Source: Branchiostoma floridae
Lineage: Eukaryota; Chordata; Leptocardii; Amphioxiformes; Branchiostomatidae
DNA: 64,000 nt
Direction: 5' to 3'
Assembly (NCBI RefSeq): GCF_000003815.2
Contig: NC_049992.1
Span: 8,741,671-8,805,670, forward strand
The translations under genes and the position numbers were made by a program. Below are positions 43,101 to 55,100 of this stretch, piece after piece (within the stretch, counting starts at the first letter, position 1; each line of letters starts with the position of its first letter). The notes under the pieces were generated by a model. The model saw nothing but the letters and a program-made list of their open reading frames with translations. It made no database searches and was not told where the DNA came from.

Positions 43101-46100
43101 TCCGACACCAAAGGCGAGAGGCGTCGCAATGAGGTCCGGGCGAATTTTGAAATCTCGACCCTCTGAAAAGCCATTTCCTGCACTTTCTGGAGCAAATTTT
43201 GCTGATAGACTCACTAAAATTGAATGAAATGTCTACAAGTGAAAAATGCATGTCAGTCATGCCTTTGAAAAAAAATCTTGGACATGAAAAAGTGGACCTT
43301 TGAGCCTGAAAAAGCGGACCTTTGAGCGTGTGGGGGGGTTCTTCCGAACCCCCCGAACGCCCCCTGGCTACGGGCATGGACTATAAGTTGCAAACCTAAA
43401 TCCTCTGTCCCATTCCTCTGGCCTTTTTTTCAGTCTATTTCATTTGGCTAATTTCCAGTGAAATTCTACAATTTTTCCAGCAACTCATGGAGTCCGGTAT
43501 AATCTACTACTGCGTAGGCATTGCAGTTTTACTTTTAGGCATGGCTGAATCATTGATCTCTGCTTGAAAACGTCCCCTTGTCATGAATGCAGCATTTTCC
43601 ACTTGACAGAATTTCCTTTTCGGTGCCCCTTCTCTCAATTGTGTGCATTGTTCACCAACATTTAACATACAGCCTCTCCTAGTACCTGAGGAAGTGGTAC
43701 TAGCCTCAGTCCAAGGTCACAAACGTTAGAAAACAGGACATTGAGGACATTGTTTACTAACACTGCCATCCTGATTGTAGATTAATGAGATTCTCCTCCC
43801 TCAGAAAACTCTGTGTGTACCTCATGTCAAGGTCACCTCACAGCTAACAAAAAGCAGACATCCTGTCAGAGTTGTCTGGCCTTTTTCCTACACTCTGAGT
43901 CTGTGTCGTTTGCCCCAATATTGAAGGGGGTCTGCATGGGGGTTTTCATAATGGACAATGCAAATATTCTACCCTCGCAATACATAAATGCCACTGATTA
44001 TGGTTTATGTTAGATTACAGTGTCCTGATTACTAATTACATGGAATTAAAACGGTGATTGTGCCATAACGGATAATGCAAATCTTTTGTGTTCCCAACAC
44101 ACAATGTAGAAACATTCAACCACACCGATTATGGTTTATGCTAAATTAGGCCCAATCTATACACAGTTTTTGCCGATATCTGTGGAGATGTCGGGAGGGA
44201 TCTGGAACGTTGGCCGTGGGACACCCGTGGCGCTTGCAGTCATAAACAGCTATATAGCCTAATGAGCCCGTGTTATATGCTAATGAGCCCTCCCGAAGTC
44301 GGGACACATCTACACGCGCGCGGAAGCTGTCGGGGACCCCTGCCAAGCTATCGGGGACCCCTGCTAAGCTATCGGGCGAATGCTCCGGACCTTTCGGGAG
44401 AAATTCTGCCGATATTTTTATGGCGATATTGCAGTTCCACCTAGACGCTGAAAAAAGGGAAAAAACTGTGTCTAGATCGTGCCTTAGTGTCCTGATTTCT
44501 AATTACGTGGAATTAAAACAGTGATTGTGCCATAACGGACAATGCAAATCTTCTGCGTTCTCAACACATAATGCTGAAACATTCAACCACGCCAATTATG
44601 GTTTATGCTAAATTAGAGTGTCCTGATTACAAATTACATGGAATTAAAACAGTAATTTTGCCATAACGGACAATGCAAATCTTCTGTGTTCCCAACGTGT
44701 AATGCAGAAACAATCAACCACACCGATTATGGTTTGTTAAATTAGAGTGCCCTGATCGCTAATTACATGGAATTAAAAAGGTAATTGTGCCATTCTGAAA
44801 ATTACACGGAGGGTCCCAATGAACAACAGCAGCCTTCCTCAGACAGACTTGTTTGCCCTTGAATGAAAATTGAAGGTCATGTCGGGAACAGAATGCAGCC
44901 CAGCTTGCAGCAGCCGCAGCCGACCATGTCTAATAACACACCACTGGCGGGGGCATTGCATTAATCTGCATTTGCACCCTTTGAAAAGCCTGGGGACCTT
45001 CCATTGATGAGTGTGATGCTGGTGAAAAATCACAGTGCAGCAACAGTTCTTCTTGTCCTTTTCATCCTGTCAGGCGACCACTTCTGATGGACTTGGTTGC
45101 ATAGTCCAGCCCTGCTCTTGCACAGTTTGCCACAAGTTGTGCATGTGAAAGCAGTTGTTGTACAAGAGTACATCTAGTGGTAAAGTAGTAAAAATCTAAC
45201 AAAAAAGAAAGAAGATGGGAAGTCAGTGCATGCTGTAAATACTGTACACAGCGCTTATCTTCCATGCCACTGTTCTTCTATGGGCTAAACTGGATCAATA
45301 TCACTGTCATTCTTTTAGTACAAAAGCCAAAAAAACACTCTTGTAAATTCACACAATATAAAGCCTCATAGTGTAAACTGTAGCCTGTTAGTACTGTCAT
45401 GATCAATAAGAAGTATATGGAGATTTGCGGCAAGACGCTGTTCAAGTCTAACAGGGAGGCCGGGTTATCTTTAGTGAGAAAGATAAACAAGGTTCCTGTA
45501 ATCACGTACCACACATACTACCCTGCAGCTTGTACTGTAGGGGTCACGGGTACCCTGGTAACCACACTTGTTGCCAAGGCCTAATCTCCAAGCAGACCCT
45601 ACCGTAGCATAAGATAGTATCAAAAGCTGCCAGAGGAGTGAAGCTGGCCTAGCACGGTGATTTTGGCTCCCAGTGGCCGGTGACTCCCTTTGGCCAGCTA
45701 TACTCTTTAGCCAGCTTTGAAAGTTTTCTTATGCCACTGGTAAATCTGACTGGAGATAAGCCAAGGCCTTGACAGGCTAGCTCCTCTGGTTGCCCTTTTT
45801 TTCCTTGAGTGAACAAATGCCATGGATATTCTGCCTACCAATACTGACATTCTAGAAAATGCATGGATTTGATGGCACATAGAACCATTGTTTGGAATTA
45901 TTGTTTTGTAAAACCGGTTGTAAGTAAGGTTCTCTTTTCTCCGAGAGAGTTGGTATGCATGATAAGTTGGTCCTCGCACGCGACCCACTACACACACGTT
46001 CTGTGTGTCTGGGCCGTTGCTATAAACAGTGCCGCCGCCCAGATCAGCAGTCGCCTCAAAATAGTTGGCAGAGAGAGTGCCGCGGCAGCACACATGCTGT

Positions 46101-49100
46101 TTTGACTGCCCTGGTATGTCCTTACCCCCAAAACATGTGCTGACGTAATTCTGGCTGCTGAACAGAAGTGGAGGTGCTAAAAGTAGGGCTGCAGTGATGC
46201 AGCAGTTTTGGGTGTCGCCTGATAGTGATTGATCGCTTTGTGTCATCATGCTTTATCTGACAGGAGTTTCAGTGTATTGACAAGTGAAACAGAAATAAGT
46301 TTAGCCTGGGTACATCTATCCAGTTTTGTATTTGAAATGTTATGATCAGGGCTCGAAATACTATTTTCTGCATCCCTGCACTGGTGCAGGTAACATTGAA
46401 CATTACCTGCACCAGACAAATTTTACCTGCACCACTCTAAATTTAGAGGTATGGGTCATACTAAAATTGTTCAGGAACCATTGCTATTTTTACTTTTATA
46501 CTTTATAGGTGGTAAAATTCAATGCAGCTAATAACAATCCACATACACCTACATCATAGGACATTTATGGGTAAAACCCAGTACATGGCCCAGTGTAGGT
46601 TAGGTGCAGGTAGACACCAGAAATACCTGCACAGCTTCAATTTTACCTGCACCAACCTGCATATGCAGGTGGTATTTCGAGCCCTGTATGATAGAAGCAT
46701 TGTTCTTCTTATCGATGAGAAAGCTGTGCTAATGTGACACAGCCATCTTGTAATTGTATACACTATTATGTAAAGGCTGCATAACAATCACCTTAAACCT
46801 TTTCAAGTGGAAAATAATGCAACAGTTTTGTGGCACCATCATTTGAAAAAGCAGATCATTGTCATAACTGTTTTTACTTGGACATAGTCAGCAAAATATA
46901 TTGTCCATTCAATTTATTGACACTGCACATTTCTCAAATTTCCATCATGTAGATTGTAATTAAAAACCATTGCTTAATTTAGCAGTCAGATTCAATGTCA
47001 CTGGCCATGTTAGGTCATGACATGTCCATTTAATTTGTTCACTTTCATATAAAAAAGAGAAAGATATCTGTATTTCGGAGTCTTTCATGCAGTTTGAAGG
47101 AATGAATATGTGTTAGATTATTGTTTTCTGTCCCGGTCCCATGTTGTCATGTTGCTCAATTTGTACTTTGAATGCCTAAGACTGTAAGAGCAAAGGAAAT
47201 AACTTTGTATTGTATGGCCTTAACAGGAAAGAAAGCTTTCATCATGTTTTAAGATGTAGTCAGATGGCATATATCAGGGAGAATGACTTGGAAATGTAGC
47301 AACACCAACTGATTTTATCACGCTCTGCATCTATAAAAGCTTTATAAAACCTCATCACACTGCCTGAATCAATTTATTTTATCATCATATCTTGATAAAA
47401 GGGCATTGCACTGTGTGTGCAATTTTTCTTGGCATTTCTTTGACAAGGCAACATGTGGTGCATTTGACAGATTATTCTACAGGGTTGGGATGAGATGGGA
47501 GAGACTTGAACAATAAACAAAAAGTATATATACATTATACTGAAATGCTGTAGAACAGTTTAGATACAGGTCCAGAATACCGTAATATCATACCAATAAC
47601 AAAACAGACACATATTGCATAAAAAGTAGTGTTGAATTAGGTGAGACGTCTGTTTTTTCATTCCTCTTTCATAGATCCCATACATTAGTAGCTATGTGAT
47701 GATTACCTCCATGAAAAAATGGAGGTATAGTTTTGAGTGTGTCTGTGTGTGTGTGTGTCTGTGTGTGTGTCTGTCTGTGTGTCCGCATATTGTGGTCAGC
47801 ATAACTTGAGAATCTCTCGATGGACTACAATGATATTTGGTATGTGGGTAGGGGTTGGGAAGACGAAGGTCAAGGTCAATTTTGGGCCCCCTGGTGTGTG
47901 ACCTTGGTACTGCAGCGCAACTTCCGGTTTTGCTATCTCGGTGTTCTGAACATGCTATGGTCAAGATTTTTAAGTATTAAATAGCTCTTGTGCTCAGGAA
48001 AAAATGACATAAGTTTGGGCCCCCTAGCGTCTAGTTTTGGGATAGCAGGGGCATTTTTGTCAAAAACTTCTGACGAGGATAACTCAAGAAGGGAATAACG
48101 GATTTTCATGATTTTTGGTATGTAGGTACCTTAGACAATGTTGTACAAGATAAAATACTAATTATGCAAAATAGGAGTACATTTGCATAATTAATGAGAA
48201 TATTCTATCATAGCAGTTTTTTCAATGTATCTCTTGTCCCGGACGTGATATGGTCGTGACATTTGGGTGGTAGATAGCTTTTAGCGTCATGACAAAGTGG
48301 GGCAAGTTTCAGTCACCTAACATTCAATTGTGGAACTGCAGGGGCGTTTTTGTCAAGACACTCCAAAGAGGATAACTGCAGAAAGGAACGACGGATTGCC
48401 TGCATTTTAGGCATGCAGGTAGCTTAGGCAAAGATGTTCATAATGATATACATGTTATGCAAATGATGACTGAATTTGCATAATTAATGAGGAAATTGTA
48501 CAGTTCCATTGTTTTCAATAACTGGACCTCAATACATGTAACACATGTTAATTATGATAGGTGGAATATAAGCAGATACCAAATATGGTAATGAGGAACT
48601 TATTTGCATAATTTATGTAAAAATTGCAAAACCTCTTTATGATTAATAATGGGAATTTTATAATTGTGACATGTGAACGTTAGTCAATGATTAACAACAC
48701 CATGCATACATTATGTTAATGTCTTAGTCAATTGCATGAAATTTACGAAAGCTTTAAATTTTCATGGAGGTATGAGGTCGCCGAACTCTAGTTTCAGGCT
48801 GTGTTGCTCACAGTTTAGCTACAGATCCAAAATACCTGAATGTCATACCAATAACAACTTCAACTCATATTGTACAAAATTTATTTTTTCATCCATTCCC
48901 CATACATAAGTAGCTATGTGATGTATCAACTTGTTGACTAAGTTACAATAAGTAAACTAATCTTTACTCTTTATTTTATTGCCCTACAGCAGTAGTTCCA
49001 GAAGTAGCAGTAGTAGCAGTAGTGACCGATCACTCAGGAAGGAGGGAAGAAGAGATAGACAAATAGACAGATATGAGAAGCTGGAGGAGCCACGGTCCTA

Positions 49101-52100
49101 CGGACTCTGTGTCAGGAACCTACCTGTTAGATCTTCAGGTGAGATGACACACCTGTGGATTGCACATTCACAAACGAAACTAGTTTTAACAACTCTGAAC
49201 TGTGCTTCCTGCCAGTCTAACCTTTGTGGTCATCTTTCCACTCACCTCCTACCACTCTACTGACAGCGTATTCTAGTAACTACGGACACAGTTCAGTTCA
49301 GTTTACTACGGACACAAACATACGTAAAACATAGACACAGAGTGAATAAAAGGCCTAGACAATTGTGCCCAATAAACATAGAATATTTTCCCATTACATC
49401 TTCAAATGATAGTTTTTTTTTTTATATATAGCATGAGTTGTTGCTTTAAAATTGTACCAAATTGCTAACTCAGTGGGATTGATAAATTTGCTACCTTTTT
49501 GTTATGGAACTACTATATACTATGTACTACTATGTGTCAATGCAGAAACACAGATGAACAGTTATGGTAAAAAAAATTATCTCGTTGGGATATTACAATA
49601 AAAACTGTTTCCACTTTACAGACACTAGCTTAAAGGATGGACTGTTCCATGAGTTCAAAAAGCATGGCAAGGTCACTTCTGTCCGCGTGGTCGGTTTGGG
49701 GGAAGACAGATACGGTCTTGTGTTCTTCCGACGGACCGAGGACAGGGACAAAGCCATGGATGCATCCAAAGGAAAACTGTTCTTTGGTGCACAGATGGAA
49801 CTATCTATCTGGGACGGCCCAGGTGAGTTACTAGGAACCTTTTTGAACTGTTTGCTTTTATTTTTCATTGTTTTGATCCAGCGAAACAGTGTTTTTGTGC
49901 TACAATATTGTGTAGGCCACAAAATTAAAGCATAGACAAAACCTCCAGTCTACTTTTACCGTAAAATAAGTCATAGTAATAATGTATTACAGTATTTCTT
50001 CCAGCTACTAGTATTTCTTTTAGCTTAAGAAGTGTTTCATAAACATTCTGATGTTGATCCAGTACAGCATAAAGCAAAGGCAAGAATATAAAGTATGCAT
50101 TAACATAATGCATAAAGGAGGACATACAGTACATGCAAAACAGTAAACCCCAAATTTAAATCATTTCTATAGGTTGCAAGACCAATGTTCATTGATACAT
50201 CCTAGCTCAAAAATTTTTTAGATTCTACTATTCATTCTATTTAGTTTACTGCCTAGAAGTGGTCAAATAGTCTTGCATTGATCAAACCCGTAAAAAAAGG
50301 AGTCCCTTAAGAAGCTGTCACATTTCTTTTGTACCAAAACCTTGGTGAAATTTTATGTAGGAACTAAATCCAGGGATATTGCAGCCAATATGTCGATAAA
50401 TGTCACTCTAGAAAATTGATTTTGAAACTAGATCTAATACTTTCATTTCCTCCTACCCCCCTCCCTACCAACTTGTACAGAAGAAGAGCGAGAGGGTGAC
50501 TTGAGACCAAAGGAGGAATTATTCGATGAGTACCATCCAAAAGCGACGCGGACGCTGTTTATCGGAAACCTTGAGAAATCAACATCATACTCAGACATCC
50601 GTAGTGCGTTCGAAAAGTTTGGGGACATTGTGGTAGGTACACTAGTTCGTCATCAGTAATTGAAAAAAAGGTAATGTTGCAATGATAAAGGGTGTAAGGT
50701 AACTGTAATAGTAAAGCACATCCTTAAAATTCAGTTTTGTCAGAATCCCTCTAAAGAATCTAATATCATAATTATATCCAGTATGTTATGTGATAGATAA
50801 ACTTAGTTAAAATTTAAACAGCTCAAATGCATGAGAAACTTGGCCAGAATCCTGACAACAATTAATATGCGGACATATTGGCACTTGCCTTCGTAGTGTG
50901 TTTATTGGTGTGAGTTTGCTTCACATTTTTGCTGCACTTGCATTTTGTATTGTTCCCGTGATTTCACTTCTTGTCTGCTGCACTTTTTCTTTTCTTTCTG
51001 CTGTTTGTTGTGATCATTCATTCCCTTGGAAAATAAGTTCCTTTTATACAGATCCCTAAATAGATCTACATAGGCTGATGTTTTAGCAAAAAGGCTTCTG
51101 GAACATCAATATTTTTTATATAATCAGCTTCGAAATAAGATCCTTTCTACACAATCTAAATATAGAGGATAATGTTTTGGTTACACAGGAAAGAAGCAAA
51201 TGGTTCCTGAATTGTCAGCACTAATATAATTAGCTTGTGTAAAAGGGGCCTTATTTTCCAATGGCCTTCCATCACGATCACATCCCTGCTTGCTTTTGCA
51301 TTTATTGTTTGTCACTTGACTGACCCATTTAGTATAGTTGCACGATGTACGTTTTTTTACCACGCGCAGTACGTAGATATCACTGTAGCTAGCACCATAT
51401 TCAAGCAGCACGATTTGATAAGGTCCTAGCATGACATATAAACAGGCACCTGTCATTGGGGATGTTCCTATGATAGATTACAGAAATTCCCCCGAGGATT
51501 CGGTAATGATGGATATTTCTCTGGAGAAATTTTGACAGGTTGTATCATCAACTGGGAAATCCCAAGGGAGGTTTGAGATGATTAGGGGTGAAGAATGGCC
51601 AGATGAAATCTTTTTCTTGATTATTGGATCATTCAGAGAAATGAACAGAGGACAACTTTACATGTACCTTGCTGAGTTACCACTCACTAAAACATGGGCT
51701 ATATATACCAATTTTATTTCAGTATTCAGACTAAAACCATTATGCGATATTGGAATACCGGTATATCAACATAAAAACTGGATTTTGCATGTGTAAGTAC
51801 AGATCCTAAGCTATGTAGGTAGTCCGGACTATTAAAAGATTATATAAATACAAATTGCAGACATTCAAAGGCCCTTTTCAATGTTTCTTTTTGAAACATA
51901 TGTCCTCTTTGGAATCTAAGATAAACTTGTGCCCCCTAAGCCTTTACCATAATTTTAGTCTTCCCCTTTCTTCCATACATAGCTGAGAAGAACAGGATTA
52001 AATTGTTTAGGCCTATGAGATAAAGCAATCTGACAAGCGCGGAAGGCAATTTGACCTTTTGAAGGTCGTCAGACTGTAGCGTAGGTACGGCGAAGGGAAT

Positions 52101-55100
52101 ATAGATCTGATGTTGTCTGTGCACTTATTAATGAATGTTTTGAGTAGATTTAGGGTTCCGTTTTTTTTCTTTGAGTGTTGTTTGATTTAATTTCTTGTTC
52201 CTCGTTTTGGAGGTATTTGTTGGTTTTGATATTTATATACATATGTCATACATGCATGATCAGTTGGTAGCATCCTCGAGGGATTTTAAAAAGATTGAAA
52301 ATCATAAAAAGTCATTTGTAACAGAATTTTATGTCAGGCAGGATGACCACTTTGTGGGTCAAATTTTACGCAGTAAAAATTTTAAATGGAGGAAAGAAAT
52401 TTTCCCATCGGCTTATTTTCTTGGAGAGATGTTTAGGATTTTGAAGATTTCAAAAATGATCTCTTCATATGGACCTCTTGTCAGCATTATTACGATGCTT
52501 CATGTTTCTTTTTTCCTTCCACAGTTTTCTCATCTCAGCTCTTTTTATATTTCATTTCATGTGCTTCCTGCATCTCTGATCTGCTTCCTCGGCCCCACAA
52601 CACTCGCGCCCGCCCGCCCGACATTTCGCTTCGATCTGATCCGACCATTCAGACCCACTCAACCCTGCTCCACTCTGGTTCCCAACAGGATATCGACATC
52701 AAGAAGCAGCCCAGCGGAAACTCCACCTACGCCTTCCTGCAGTACATGGACATCACCAGTGTCGTCAAAGCCATGCGTAAAATGGACGGGGAATTTCTCG
52801 GGAAAAGTAGACTCAAGGTAGAGAAGATAACAAAAATGTTTCACAAATTGTGGATGCAGAAATGGCTGGCTGGGGTTAGTCAATTACCACAATACCACAT
52901 GACTGGGTGGATGTATGTTCTCTGTTACTACATAGGCATCACCATTGTCGTCCAAGCCATGCGTAAAATGGACGGGGAATTTCTCGGGAAAAGTAGACTC
53001 AAGGTAGAGATGACGTTCTTGGGAAGATTAAAAAAAGTGTTGATGCAAAAATCACTGGCTGGGGATAATCAACCACATGAGTTAATCAATTGAAAAATTA
53101 AAGGGCATCTATAGCTTTGACATCAGTGTCTTCAAAGCTATGCGTAAAAATTTACTAGAATAGAGGGTGAATTTCCCAGAAAAGTATACTCAGGGTAAAG
53201 GTGATGTTTGGGGAAAGATAGCAAAAATGTTCCAGAAATTGTGGATGCAAAAATGGCTGGGTCAATAGACAGTACCGTGTGGGTTTTCATTCCTATAAGT
53301 TAATCAATTGACAAATAAAGGGCATCTGTAGCTTGGACATCAGCATCATCCATACAATGTGTAAAATGGACAAAAGGGAATTTCTCGGGAAAAGTAGACT
53401 CAAGGTAGAGACGGCATTTGGAGGGAAGATAGAGTCCATTCCAAGACACCATGAGGGTTTTTAGGCGATATTTGTTTTTAGGCAAAAATGTTGCACAAGT
53501 TGTGGATGCAAAAATCAATACTACATTACTGCATGGGTTTTGTCTCCTATAAAATAAAGGGTTGTTACTGTGTCATTAAGGTCTCGCATCAAATGGCCCT
53601 TAGACTTGAGGTGAAGGTAAAGGTAAAGGTAAGAGATGATGGTTGTTGTGTCCCACTACTAATGAAGGTACAAAAATATATTTAAACAAAAAACAGGTCA
53701 GAATGTTAATTCATTGAGTATAAAAGCATGTCTGTGGCTTTGACATCAGTTGTGTATAAAATAGACAAGGAGTTTCTCTGGCAAATAAGAGTATTTCAAG
53801 CCTCGTTGCCATTCATGTGTCTCTCTTGAGCGGAAGGTTAAGAAATGTGTCAGAAAGTGTGGATAAGAAAAAGGTTCACTATCTGTTAAAAAATCTGTTA
53901 TAAGCACATCTGTATGGCCAAAGGTAGGAATTGACATGGTAAATCATGAATAAATGGCTTTTCAGTTTCCTTTTTTTTGAAAGGAAGAATACACAAACAT
54001 ACAATGTATTCACTTCTTGCTTGTAACTGTAAGATGAGAACCAGTCTCCTCTGTTCTGCTGTCCATTTCATTAGCTGTGAATTATTTAGTAGATCTCGGG
54101 CTCAGATGCAGCATCCATCCGTTATTAATGGTGGATTTAAGGGTATTGCTCTCCGGCATTTAATTTCTCTTGGTGTGTGCTAATGTGGAGTCACTTGTGT
54201 GTACTAATGTAGAGGGCATTATAGCATGTACGTTAGATTAATCTGACGGATCGTTCTTTACATCCCTTGTTGAAATGCGTTTTCCATCTCGCCTTATTGC
54301 AAAGCATGTCACGCACAGTACAGTAAGCTCAGCTGCATGTAAGCTTGCTATTTCCAGTAAAAAGAAGCTTTGGTGCTACCTGGAACCCAAGCTATTAAAA
54401 CACTTAGGATTAAGGGGGATACCGTTGTTCGAAGGATAACATAAGGTAAACATGCCCAATATTTCAAAGGGAATTGACGTGAGATTTAAAGAATTAATGG
54501 AAACTATAAGAGCCAGCTGTGCAAATCATGAAACTGGAAATTAAGGGTCACTTGTGGAGAAATATAGTGTAGAGTTAGCCATCTATGTAGCTTTTGCATA
54601 CTAAAAACATGTATTATATATATATAATATAAAGATATTATCTTTAAAAGCCAGCTGTGCGTACCATGAAACTTGAAATACATTTGTGGGATTTTGAAAC
54701 AAAATGAAGGCCGCTTGTGAAGAAATATAGTTCAGAGTTAACTATCCGCATATCATGTGCACAATAAAGATATATAATTCAATGGCTGAAGACTTTAACA
54801 GCACAAATATTATTCAAGCGTGAACCACCACTATTTAAGCATCGGGTTTCATCTTCTAATGCTTCTGGTTCAGTATAAATCAGAAGGGAATCCTCTGGAA
54901 AAAGAAGACTTTTTGGAAGGGACTTTGAGTTGTGAAACGACCCCTAAGCCACAGCCTGCGGCAGGGAATATTGGCTTGGCCAGTTGTCAGGAGATTATGG
55001 ATGCTGTGTATATCTAGCTGGGAAAGAATCCGCCTCTTGTATTACGGTTAGAATTGTTTTCAATTTAAGGTGTAATGTATCCAACTTTTTTTCATTTGTA

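Larger units (their letters stand above)
39811..48989 (+). other. SPEN intron 4 (9.2 kb), transposon-rich
   Basis: It holds a 38-bp tandem duplication (41284), a 48-bp miniature element (42521), a 560-bp element (42819), a 130-bp satellite with a nested element (43945-44800), and further elements at 45581, 46347 and 47704. An orphan terminus TTGCTTGGAGATTA lies at about 41605. No exon recognised. Confidence 0.55.

Noticed and set aside
42872-43377. Minus-strand ORFs with repeated EMAFQRV peptides
   Set aside because: They fall inside the 560-bp element and reflect its internally duplicated GACCCTCTGAAA module.
45707-46249. 180-codon minus-strand ORF
   Set aside because: It runs into the MITE at 45581-45759, has no recognisable domain and lies in a SPEN intron without splice context.
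52195-52821. 208-codon ORF reading into SPEN exon 8
   Set aside because: Only the last part (52689-52817) is exon; the upstream part is intron with a pyrimidine tract and acceptor AG at 52687-52688.
52938-53007. First exon-8 copy as a mutually exclusive RRM3 exon
   Set aside because: It lacks the 5' half of the exon, and the nearest plausible acceptor would join it out of frame.
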